Made by a program: the position numbers and the translations under genes. Under the pieces are notes generated by a model that saw nothing but the letters and a program-made list of their open reading frames with translations, ran no database searches and was not told the origin of the DNA. This document shows positions 7,693-14,258 of a DNA stretch of 14,383 nt, piece after piece. The stretch spans positions 1 to 14,383 of the forward strand of contig CACYBT010000295.1 in assembly GCA_902772715.1 (NCBI GenBank). Reading direction: 5' to 3'. Source of the stretch: an uncultured Succinivibrio sp. GTDB lineage: Bacteria > Pseudomonadota > Gammaproteobacteria > Enterobacterales > Succinivibrionaceae. The number at the start of each line of letters is the position of its first letter. Position 1 is the stretch's first letter.

Positions 7693-8076
7693 GACTGTCT
7701 TATCAAAACCTGTGATAATTTCTTTTTTTACCACTGCGCCTGCATGATATTATGTAATGAGACTTGTGTAGATAACACATATCGTTTCTCTATCTTAGGC
7801 AGCATAAACAGTCTGAACAATACTAGGCTTTAAATTCCCAAACCTGAGGAGAGATTGAGGAGCACTTGCAGAAGTCTTTGCATAAAATGCCAGGATGAAG
7901 CATGTATGATAGCCTGAGGGGCTCTCTTTTTGTGGCACAATTGCACAATCAGCCTGTGCCTTTTGACTGACTCTTTAGTGATAACATTTTTCCGGCCTGG
8001 GTTTTACAACAGTCTAAAGTATTAGACTCTTATAAATCATAGAAAAAACGCAGATTACCTGTAACTGACAATCATT
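7693..8076. other. Intergenic region before the second Sel1 gene
   Basis: No credible gene is seen. Two weak hairpins followed by short T-runs are present: AGCC/GGCT at 7911-7923 with five T at 7927-7931, and GGCACA/TGTGCC at 7934-7960 followed by four T. Near the gene, TTTACA (8003-8008) and TATAAA (8031-8036) are promoter-like but 22 bases apart. A 7-bp inverted repeat sits between them (listed separately). A small RNA ending at these hairpins is possible but unsupported. Confidence 0.4.
8011..8028. promoter_or_regulatory. Inverted repeat, possible operator of the Sel1 gene
   Basis: AGTCTAA and TTAGACT form a perfect 7-bp inverted repeat separated by AGTA. It lies between a TTTACA and a TATAAA about 50 bases before the Sel1 start. 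Its position suits a dimeric regulator, but no regulator gene is near and the promoter spacing is poor. Confidence 0.3.
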
Positions 8077-9219
8077 ATGAATAAATCACTACCTAAACTT
8101 TTGGTTTTGCTCTTAGCCTTCTTGCTTCCAGGGTACGGAGCATACGCGTCAATAGATTCAAAAATGTTCAAGGAAAAATGCGATCAAGGTGATTTTTTAA
8201 TCTGCAATAAGCTTGGGCGATACTATGCCTATGATCCAAACGACAACTTGGATTTTAATGCTGCTAGCATCTATTATGGCAAAGCCTGTAAGCTAGGCAA
8301 AATCAAGGAAGCCTGTGAAGCGCTCGTTTTTGCAAGAGGCAGCAATTCAAGTATCAAATCATACCGTGTTCCCGATGAGGTACAGCGTGCCGTCAATATC
8401 TTTAACTACTACAAAAAAGAAACCAACTATGAAAATCTTTATGCTGTTTTCAATACCTACTGCTACAAGCAAAAAGATCCTCGCGCCTGCGCCTTCTGTG
8501 GTGAAATGAAAATCATGGGTTTGGGAACTAAGGCAAATATAAAACAAGGTATTACACTACTCAAACAGACCTGTAAAGATGGTGATATTTACGCCTGTAG
8601 TAATCTAGGGTTTCGTTATTTTGCAGCCAATAAGGTTGATAACGATGAATTTAAAGCATTTAATCTGCTTAATTATGCCTGTGACAATGGTGAATTTGCC
8701 GCCTGTCGCTATGTCGCTGCCTTCTATGAAAATGAAATCGGTGTTGCCTACGATAAGGACAAAATTGAACATCTTTATACTCTATCATGCCATAACGATG
8801 ATGCTGTTTCCTGTCACAAACTAGGTCTGTTCTATTTTAATTCAAACGATGAAAGCCAAAAACTAAAAGCCAATGATTGCCTGACAAAAGGCTGTAATTA
8901 TGGCAGTGTACGTGCATGTTCCTTTTTAGGAGATCTATACAGCGCAGGAAGTAACGGACTAAACAAAGATGAAAAGAAAGCCTATGAGCTTTATCGACGT
9001 GCCTGTGACGGCAGTGATGCCAACGGGTGCTACAACCTTGCCAAATACTATAATAGCGGTAAAGGCATATCAAAAAGTCGCAACATTGCTGCTACAATTC
9101 TTGTAAAAGCCTGTGAACTTGGCTCTATCAAAGCCTGTGATAAATTAGAGAAAAAACGCAAGCATAATGAAAGAGCCCAAGAAGCAGTTGCCAATGAAGT
9201 CTACCCAAACCTACAGTAG
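8077..9219 (+). CDS. Secreted cysteine-rich Sel1-repeat protein
   Basis: 380-residue periplasmic or exported Sel1-repeat protein. A type I signal peptide is clear: MNKSLPK, a leucine-rich core, then GAYA before S25. The mature part has about nine repeats of roughly 36 residues, each with a cysteine pair. Most are CX7C (for example CKDGDIYAC and CDNGEFAAC) and two are CX8C, at the second and third repeats. One extra cysteine follows the third pair (ACAFC). Conserved AC-x-C-x-LG-x-Y and Y-G-K-AC patterns match the Hcp/Sel1 type, in which the cysteines form disulfides. The C-terminal tail is charged (EKKRKHNERAQEA). It is a distant relative of the lipoprotein at 219-1709, but the membrane anchor is different. 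Function unknown; binding of proteins or peptidoglycan-related partners is a guess. The Shine-Dalgarno sequence is weak. Confidence 0.85.
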   Translation: MNKSLPKLLVLLLAFLLPGYGAYASIDSKMFKEKCDQGDFLICNKLGRYYAYDPNDNLDFNAASIYYGKACKLGKIKEACEALVFARGSNSSIKSYRVPDEVQRAVNIFNYYKKETNYENLYAVFNTYCYKQKDPRACAFCGEMKIMGLGTKANIKQGITLLKQTCKDGDIYACSNLGFRYFAANKVDNDEFKAFNLLNYACDNGEFAACRYVAAFYENEIGVAYDKDKIEHLYTLSCHNDDAVSCHKLGLFYFNSNDESQKLKANDCLTKGCNYGSVRACSFLGDLYSAGSNGLNKDEKKAYELYRRACDGSDANGCYNLAKYYNSGKGISKSRNIAATILVKACELGSIKACDKLEKKRKHNERAQEAVANEVYPNLQ

Positions 9220-9234
9220 CTGTTTTATATTCGC

Positions 9235-9259
9235 AAAGCATCTTCGTGGTCTTTTTTTT
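9235..9259 (+). terminator. Possible terminator of the Sel1 gene
   Basis: Fifteen bases after the stop, AAAGCAT and GTG-GT-CTTT can pair around a CTTC loop with a two-base bulge, followed by eight T. The T-tract is good but the stem is weak. Confidence 0.4.
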
Positions 9260-9441
9260 AAATGTTACTTTTAAGGTAGTGACGGATGAACCTGAAGAAT
9301 TCTCACATCATGACATGGAATTAACACAGAATATGGGACCGTCTTAAGATTCTGTTTTATTGGGTAAGATGCAATCTCTTAGCATAAACGTATTTGCTCA
9401 AACTGTAAGTGACAAAATGCCACTGTTCTTGATTTTGAGCG

Positions 9442-9470
9442 TTGAGCACTTAGGCGCTAAGTGCTATAAT
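9442..9470 (+). promoter_or_regulatory. Promoter with a perfect palindromic operator in its spacer
   Basis: TTGAGC (9442-9447, 4 of 6 matches to consensus) and a perfect TATAAT (9465-9470) are exactly 17 bases apart. A perfect inverted repeat, AGCACTTAG and CTAAGTGCT with three bases (GCG) between, spans 9445-9465. It overlaps the end of the -35, the whole spacer and the first base of the -10. TTGAGC is also repeated directly just upstream (9435-9440). A dimeric repressor bound here would block RNA polymerase. No intact gene follows; the transcript would run into hairpin-rich DNA and the tnpB remnant. Confidence 0.6.
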
Positions 9471-9789
9471 AACACGCGTTTTATAGGCTAAATTACCTTA
9501 TAAAAACTAACTGCTGTCAACAAATTTTAGCAAAAGGCACAGTAAAACAAAGTTCTATAGGCGGAGAGATAAGGCGCCAGGCTAATCTTCTATGTATTCT
9601 AGGATAATAGAAATACTGCTCCTCCACGAAAAGAAACAAAATAAGTTGGCCTCCAAAGAGTATTTCTCCACAGAGCCTTGCTAACAGTTTCAAAACTTAT
9701 TTTTACTAAGTTAAAATTTGAACATTGAGATTTTTTTCAGCCATATTTAGCAGCAAAGACTAGATGAACCTGCAGATTAAAAGTAGAAT

Positions 9790-10480
9790 GGCTTAAGTGA
9801 TAAACAGCATAAAGTAAGCATCTTAGTTTTGCTCAAGGGTAAAGGCATGACAGAGTTGTCTTCGCGGCAATTCTTAGGACACGCAAAAGTGACTATACCA
9901 TGATGTTATCCATACTAAAAGATGAAGACGATGCTAAAGAAAGGTATTTTAGGGTTCTAAGGCATAAGACTGCAGTGAATATAAAATCCCTGCCAGCAAA
10001 AAAAAGCAGGATCTTTTTTTTAAACAGTGGCACACACAAGTGCTGTAGCAGATGGTATAGGATTTATACAGTGTCCATATGCTTTTTTAGCCTGCCAATG
10101 GCGACAAAAGATTAAAACATACAACAAAAGGCTCCCAAAAACAGCCTATTTAAATATCACCACGATGTGATTATTGAAGATTTAAACCTAAATAACATGG
10201 CTAAACAGACACCGGCAGTACTGATACTTTAAAAACCAGGGTGAAGACTAAATTAGGCCTTTATCGTTGCATCTGTGAAGATGGGTGAGGAGAATTGGTA
10301 AGACTGCTTTGGTACAAGTTTGGATTCAGAGGTGGTTTCAAATCAGAACTGTCTGCGCAGTAACTCTAGGAGCGATCCTAAATGAAGACATACTGATAAA
10401 AAACTTCCATGCAGGGCGCGCTTTTGTTGAGTTAAATGAGGATACTCCGCCAAAGTGAACCTTTTAGGTGAGAACCCTAA
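9790..10480 (+). pseudogene. Decayed IS200/IS605 tnpB (OrfB-type) remnant
   Basis: Several short stretches in changing frames match, in order, the landmarks of TnpB, the RNA-guided RuvC-type nuclease of IS200/IS605 elements. TVAHTSAVADG (10024-10056) fits the RuvC-I neighbourhood (GVAHT..LSDG). KRLKHTTKGSQ (10106-10138) fits the RxLxRxxKGSxN segment. HHDVIIEDLNLNNMAK (10158-10205) is the RuvC-II segment with the catalytic Glu codon at 10176. SVKMGEE and FGTSLDSEVVSNQNC (10275-10352) are in the same frame as RuvC-II and fit the region leading to the first zinc-ribbon cysteine. EDTPPK (10438-10455) lies near the end. At least four in-frame stops plus frameshifts and an internal deletion make it inactive. 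The N-terminal part is not recognisable and both limits are approximate. No tnpA is seen. Confidence 0.6.
9986..10021 (+). terminator. Terminator-like hairpin inside the tnpB remnant
   Basis: ATCC-C-TGC pairs with GCAGGAT (7 bp, one bulged C) around a 12-base A-rich loop and is followed by C and eight T. It would end the transcript of the promoter at 9442-9470 after about 545 bases. It lies inside the decayed tnpB, so it may have arisen by chance. Confidence 0.5.
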
Positions 10481-10543
10481 AAAAACTTAGAATTGCTAAA
10501 AAATCAGCCACTGTAGTAGGGTTCCTCTTGCTTTGGCAGGAGG
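10445..10543 (+). repeat. Nested inverted repeats before pcnB
   Basis: Outer arms CTCCGCCAAAG (10445-10455) and CTTTGGC-A-GGAG (10531-10542) pair over 11 bp with a single bulged A. Inner arms GAACCCTA (10472-10479) and TAGGGTTC (10517-10524) pair perfectly over 8 bp. A small ACCT/AGGT hairpin lies on the left side and a TTAG/CTAA hairpin in the terminal loop. Folded as RNA, the outer stem covers most of an AGGAGG sequence (10538-10543). It could be a pcnB leader element, or the 3' structured end (guide-RNA region) of the decayed IS element. Confidence 0.5.
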
Positions 10544-10576
10544 ATAATATCAATACATACAAACAGTACAACATTT

Positions 10577-10592
10577 AGAGGAAAAGAAAATT
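10577..10592 (+). promoter_or_regulatory. Shine-Dalgarno and ATT start of pcnB
   Basis: AGAGGA (10577-10582) sits seven bases before ATT (10590-10592), in frame with pcnB. The frame is open from the TAA at 10545-10547 and holds no ATG, GTG or TTG before the GTG at 10776, which lies inside the conserved LVGG motif. ATT is therefore the best start. E. coli pcnB is known to start at AUU. Confidence 0.75.
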
Positions 10593-12071
10593 ACTACTCC
10601 ACTTGAAGTCCTAGATACTGAAACTCTTTTAAAACATAAAGAGAAAGTTATTGCTAATGGACCTACGCTCTTTACTATTGGTACCCAAAGATTAAACCTA
10701 GATTACGGAGCAATCTCCAAAAATGCTCTAAATACGGTACAAAAACTACAAAAAGCACATTTTAAGGCTTACCTCGTGGGTGGCTGTATTCGAGATCTGC
10801 TGCTAGGGAAAAAACCTAAAGATTTTGATGTCTCCACAGATGCCACTCCTGATGAAGTAAGAAGACTCTTCGTCAATTCCCGTGTAATCGGAAGACGCTT
10901 TAAGATTGTACATGTCGTCTACGGTCGTGAAATTGTGGAAGTTACTACCTTTAGAAGCAACGAGGATAATCTCAATCCAAAAGAACAAAAAACCAGAATG
11001 TCTGCAAGTTCAGGACTGATCCTCCGTGACAATGTGTATGGTAAGGATATAGTTGGTGACTCAGAACGCCGTGACTTTACGATAAATGCCCTCTACCTTG
11101 ATCCTGTTAAACAGGAAATCTACGATTATCATGGCGGTTTTTACGATCTTAAGGAACATCTCATTGATATGATAGGTGCTCCTGAGCTGCGCTATAGTGA
11201 AGATCCGGTACGTATCATCAGAGCACTGCGTTTTAGTGCCAAGCTTGATTTTACCATAACCAGACGCAGCTATGATCCAATTGCCAGCATGGCATCACGT
11301 TTAGCCGAAATATCGTCTGCCAGAATGTTTGAAGAGGTCAATAAGCTTTTTTTGACCGGTCATGGCTTAAAATCCTATAGAATTCTCAAGGACAATAAGC
11401 TCTTCTCCATGCTCTTCCCGGCTGTTTCAAAATTTGTGGATCCCCAGGAATACGATAATTTTGTTGAATATGCCCTCAAGAGTTCTGATGAGCGTTTTCT
11501 TGACGGCAGACCGAATATGCCACATTTTCTCTATGCCGTACTTTTATGGCAGGTATTTGAAAAAAACTACTATGAGAAAATGAACAATGCCCAGAGTTAT
11601 GCCAGGTTACCTAATCAGAACGAAATTACTAATATCGTGTTAGAGTCCGTATTAGGTACACAGAATCGAGTGACTCACATTCCTTTTGCAGTTGAGGACA
11701 GTATCAGAAATCTGTGGCTCATGGAACTTATGCTCTCAGATTATGAGGACTACGACCCTAAAGAATTAACCTCGAAACCGGTTTTTCGAGCCGCCTATGA
11801 CTTTCTTTGTTTAAGAAGCAAATTTGAACCACTCCTAGATGATGCCGTTAACTTTTTCAAACCCTACTATCAAGAATCAAAGCGCGCTGCAGAGAAACGC
11901 AAAGAACGCGAACGTAGGGACAAGGAACGTCTAAGTGGCAAGGGCAGGAGAAAAGATCGCAAATCATACGCGGAGGAAGGTTTTGAAGATGAAAGCAATC
12001 TTTCAGATAAGCGCCGCAAACAGTTAGAAAGAGCTCGCGCCTGGCGAATCGCTATGCATCTTGAGGTCTAA
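10590..12071 (+). CDS. pcnB: Poly(A) polymerase I
   Basis: PcnB adds A-tails to RNA 3' ends, marking mRNA and regulatory RNAs for decay. About 493 residues from the ATT start, slightly longer than the E. coli protein. The nucleotidyltransferase head has AYLVGGCIRDLLLGKKPKDF, with the G64-G65 motif and catalytic D78-x-D80, then VGRRFKIVHV-like and RRDFTINAL motifs. The neck and body include RIIRALRFSAKLDF. The C-terminus (about 425-490) is very rich in Lys, Arg and Glu, as in other PcnB tails that bind RNA. Starting instead at GTG 10776 would remove part of the active site, and the 62 residues upstream (GAISKNALNTVQKL and onward) match the family. It heads the pcnB-folK-pth-ychF-def run; pcnB-folK is also the enterobacterial order. 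The poor start codon should keep expression low. Confidence 0.93.
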   Translation: MTTPLEVLDTETLLKHKEKVIANGPTLFTIGTQRLNLDYGAISKNALNTVQKLQKAHFKAYLVGGCIRDLLLGKKPKDFDVSTDATPDEVRRLFVNSRVIGRRFKIVHVVYGREIVEVTTFRSNEDNLNPKEQKTRMSASSGLILRDNVYGKDIVGDSERRDFTINALYLDPVKQEIYDYHGGFYDLKEHLIDMIGAPELRYSEDPVRIIRALRFSAKLDFTITRRSYDPIASMASRLAEISSARMFEEVNKLFLTGHGLKSYRILKDNKLFSMLFPAVSKFVDPQEYDNFVEYALKSSDERFLDGRPNMPHFLYAVLLWQVFEKNYYEKMNNAQSYARLPNQNEITNIVLESVLGTQNRVTHIPFAVEDSIRNLWLMELMLSDYEDYDPKELTSKPVFRAAYDFLCLRSKFEPLLDDAVNFFKPYYQESKRAAEKRKERERRDKERLSGKGRRKDRKSYAEEGFEDESNLSDKRRKQLERARAWRIAMHLEV

Positions 12072-12563
12072 ATGGCGCAGGTACTGTTTTCGTTAGGCGC
12101 CAATCTTGGTGAGGCTGAGAATACACTTAAGGTTGCAGTAAAGGAGTTGTCACAACAAACTTTAGCCTCATTTTGTAAAATTTCATCGCTCTATAAAACC
12201 AAACCTGTAGGCTATGCCTCGCAGCCTGATTTTTTTAATCTCTGCGTCAGTATTATTACGGATAAGGCCCCTTTGACGATATTGTCCATAGCAAAAGGAC
12301 TTGAAACTGCACATCACCGGGAACGATTAATCAAGAACGGTCCTAGGACTCTTGATATCGATATTCTTGCCTATGACGATCTTATCATGGAGCGGCTAGA
12401 GCTAACACTACCCCACCCTCGCATGCACGAACGGGCTTTTGTACTCATACCTCTAGATGAAATAGTTCCTAACTTTATAATACAAAAATATCACTCTACA
12501 GTACATAACCTGAGAATGGCTCTGTCCAGTGAAGAGTGTAGTGGAGTTGTAAAAGTTGAATAA
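12072..12563 (+). CDS. folK: 6-hydroxymethyl-7,8-dihydropterin pyrophosphokinase
   Basis: HPPK transfers pyrophosphate from ATP to 6-hydroxymethyl-dihydropterin, the step before dihydropteroate synthase in folate synthesis. Its 163 residues are the usual size. Visible motifs are SLGANLG (7-13), YKTKPVGYASQPDFFN (41-56), RLIKNGPRTLDIDIL with the magnesium-binding D95 and D97, and LPHPRMHERAFVLIPL (113-128). The ATG follows the pcnB stop with no gap, and GAGG inside the end of pcnB (12063-12066) serves as the ribosome site, implying coupled translation. The last eight bases overlap the start of pth. Confidence 0.95.
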   Translation: MAQVLFSLGANLGEAENTLKVAVKELSQQTLASFCKISSLYKTKPVGYASQPDFFNLCVSIITDKAPLTILSIAKGLETAHHRERLIKNGPRTLDIDILAYDDLIMERLELTLPHPRMHERAFVLIPLDEIVPNFIIQKYHSTVHNLRMALSSEECSGVVKVE

Positions 12564-13140
12564 CGTCAATGTAAAACTGCTTGTAGGTCTAGGCAATCCT
12601 GGTGTTGAATACGAACACACCCGTCATAATGTTGGTGTGGACTTTCTTTATGAACTTGCATCTGCGTATGCAATTACGCTGTCTTCGGAAAACAAGTTTT
12701 ATGGGATTACTGGTCGCGGCTATATTGAGGGGCGTGACCTGCGCCTACTCTTTCCCACAACCTTTATGAACCTGTCAGGTAAAAGTGTCCTCGCCATCTC
12801 ACAGTTTTATAAAATACGCCCTGATGAAATTCTGGTTATTCACGATGATCTTGACTTGAGTCCAGGTTTTATGAAATTAAAGAACGGAGGTGGACTTGCA
12901 GGTCATAACGGTCTTAAAAGTATTGCCTCCTGCCTTGGTACGCAGAATTTTCTAAGACTAAGATTTGGCATTGGCAAACCGCCCTCAAAGGATGTAATTT
13001 CCTGGGTATTGGGACATCCTTTGCCGCAAGACAGGGATAATATTCAAAAAGCCTATGCTACTGCTCAAAAGGCCATAGGTGTGATGTTTAAAGATGGTCT
13101 TGAAAAGGCCACCGCACTTGTAAATGGATTCAAAATTTAA
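12556..13140 (+). CDS. pth: Peptidyl-tRNA hydrolase
   Basis: Pth cleaves peptidyl-tRNAs released from stalled ribosomes, recycling tRNA in the cytosol. 194 residues, the same as E. coli Pth. Conserved residues are present: N14 in VGLGNPG, catalytic H24 in TRHN, N72 in FMNLSGKS, D97 in IHDDLDL and N118 in GHNGL. The start is TTG at 12556, overlapping the folK stop by eight bases, with GGAG nine bases upstream; no ATG or GTG is available in frame before VKLLVGLGNPG. The weak start within an overlap suggests translation coupled to folK. It is followed after 12 bases by ychF, a pairing common in proteobacteria. Confidence 0.95.
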   Translation: MNNVNVKLLVGLGNPGVEYEHTRHNVGVDFLYELASAYAITLSSENKFYGITGRGYIEGRDLRLLFPTTFMNLSGKSVLAISQFYKIRPDEILVIHDDLDLSPGFMKLKNGGGLAGHNGLKSIASCLGTQNFLRLRFGIGKPPSKDVISWVLGHPLPQDRDNIQKAYATAQKAIGVMFKDGLEKATALVNGFKI

Positions 13141-13152
13141 AAGGAGATAAAA

Positions 13153-14247
13153 ATGGGTTTTAAATGTGGAATTGTGGGCCTGCCTAACGTTGGCAAGTCA
13201 ACACTTTTTAATGCACTAACCAAGGCCTCCATTGCTGCCGAAAATTTTCCTTTCTGTACCATTGAACCTAATACTGGTATCGTTCCCGTACCGGATGCAA
13301 GACTTGATGCCATTGCCGCCATTGTCAAACCGCAGAAAATCGTTCCTACCTCCATGGAATTTGTGGATATTGCCGGACTTGTCAAGGGCGCATCTCAGGG
13401 TGAAGGTCTTGGCAATCAGTTTCTTATGAACATTCGTGAAACAGACGCCATCGCCCACGTCGTCCGCTGTTTTGATGATGACAATGTAATTCACGTCAGT
13501 GGCCATGTAGATCCGATTGCCGATATTGAAGTAATTAATACTGAACTGGCATTAAGTGATCTCGATATCTGTGAAAAGGCCCTAAACCGCCTTGAGAAAA
13601 GAGCCCGCACCGGTGGTGATAAGGAAGCCCTTGCTCAAGTTATTGCCCTTGAAAAATGTAAACCCGCACTCGAACAGGGAAAAATGCTCCGCTCCATTGA
13701 GTTTACCAAGGCCGATCTTGAGGCCCTTAAAACTTTCAGTTTTCTCACCATTAAACCGGTAATGTATATTGCCAATGTTGCCGAGGATGGTTTTACCAAC
13801 AATCCTTATCTTGATGCCGTAGAAAAACTGGCAGAGGCTGAAAAATCCGTTGTAGTACCGGTGTCAGCAGCCATAGAAGCCGATCTAGCCTCTATGGAGG
13901 AAGATGACCGACGTGAATTTATGGAAAGCCTCAATCTTAAGGAACCAGGGTTAAACCGTGTTATTCGCGCCGGCTATAAACTTTTGGGGCTTCAGACTTT
14001 CTTTACTGCAGGTCCAAAAGAAGTGCGCGCCTGGACAGTAAAAGTTGGTGCAACCGCACCTAAGGCTGCCGGAAAGATCCACAGTGACTTTGAAAAAGGC
14101 TTTATCCGAGCCCAAACCATCTCCTATAACGACTTTATAAAATATAAGGGTGAAGTCGGAGCCAAAGAGGCAGGAAAACTACGCTCTGAGGGTAAGGACT
14201 ATATTGTTCAGGATGGAGACCTTTTTGAGTTTTTATTTAATGTATAG
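13153..14247 (+). CDS. ychF: Redox-regulated ribosome-binding ATPase YchF (Ola1 family)
   Basis: Obg-related P-loop ATPase that binds ribosomes and affects translation and the oxidative-stress response. 364 residues, close to the usual 363. The G1 loop is GLPNVGKST (9-17) and G3 is DIAGL (72-76), followed by VKGASQGEGLGNQFL. G4 is NVAED (208-212) in place of NKxD, the change that gives YchF its ATP preference. A helical insert spans about 125-195 and the C-terminal TGS domain about 280-362 (FFTAGPKEVRAWTV, GFIRAQTISY). A strong AAGGAG (13141) lies six bases before the ATG. It sits 12 bases after pth and 11 bases before def. Confidence 0.97.
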   Translation: MGFKCGIVGLPNVGKSTLFNALTKASIAAENFPFCTIEPNTGIVPVPDARLDAIAAIVKPQKIVPTSMEFVDIAGLVKGASQGEGLGNQFLMNIRETDAIAHVVRCFDDDNVIHVSGHVDPIADIEVINTELALSDLDICEKALNRLEKRARTGGDKEALAQVIALEKCKPALEQGKMLRSIEFTKADLEALKTFSFLTIKPVMYIANVAEDGFTNNPYLDAVEKLAEAEKSVVVPVSAAIEADLASMEEDDRREFMESLNLKEPGLNRVIRAGYKLLGLQTFFTAGPKEVRAWTVKVGATAPKAAGKIHSDFEKGFIRAQTISYNDFIKYKGEVGAKEAGKLRSEGKDYIVQDGDLFEFLFNV

Positions 14248-14258
14248 AGATATAGATT

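Larger units (their letters stand above)
9220..9790. other. Intergenic region without an intact gene
   Basis: Every frame is broken by stops. Apart from the terminator and promoter listed, 9555-9630 can fold. AGGCGGAG (9559 area) can pair with CTCCTCC (9620 area), and inside lies a strong hairpin (TTCTAT-G-TATT around CTAG, then GATA-ATAGAA, about 9588-9612). This could be the 5' part of a structured transcript made from the promoter at 9442-9470. A motif GATGAACCTG occurs twice (about 9285 and 9763). I recognise no known RNA family (not tRNA, tmRNA, 6S or RNase P). Confidence 0.4.

Noticed and set aside
9592..9684. 30-codon reading frame starting MYSRIIEILLLHEKK
   Set aside because: No convincing ribosome site, and it overlaps the foldable segment; probably chance.
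9850..9910. Possible cyclic-di-GMP riboswitch (ACGCAAA-like string)
   Set aside because: The rest of the conserved core and the pairing pattern are missing.
9900..10115. 71-codon reading frame starting MMLSILKDEDD as a real small gene
   Set aside because: It extends upstream without a proper start, crosses the terminator-like hairpin and lies within the tnpB remnant; its C-terminal half is out of frame with the TnpB-like residues.
10330..10360. T-loop-like string GGTTTCAAATC as a tRNA
   Set aside because: The arms do not pair and no acceptor or anticodon stem is present.
10776..10778. GTG as start codon of pcnB
   Set aside because: It falls inside the conserved YLVGG motif and would delete the upstream helix shared by the family.
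13137..13506. Minus-strand and alternative-frame reading frames inside ychF
   Set aside because: They are shadows of a strongly conserved gene with no ribosome sites of their own.
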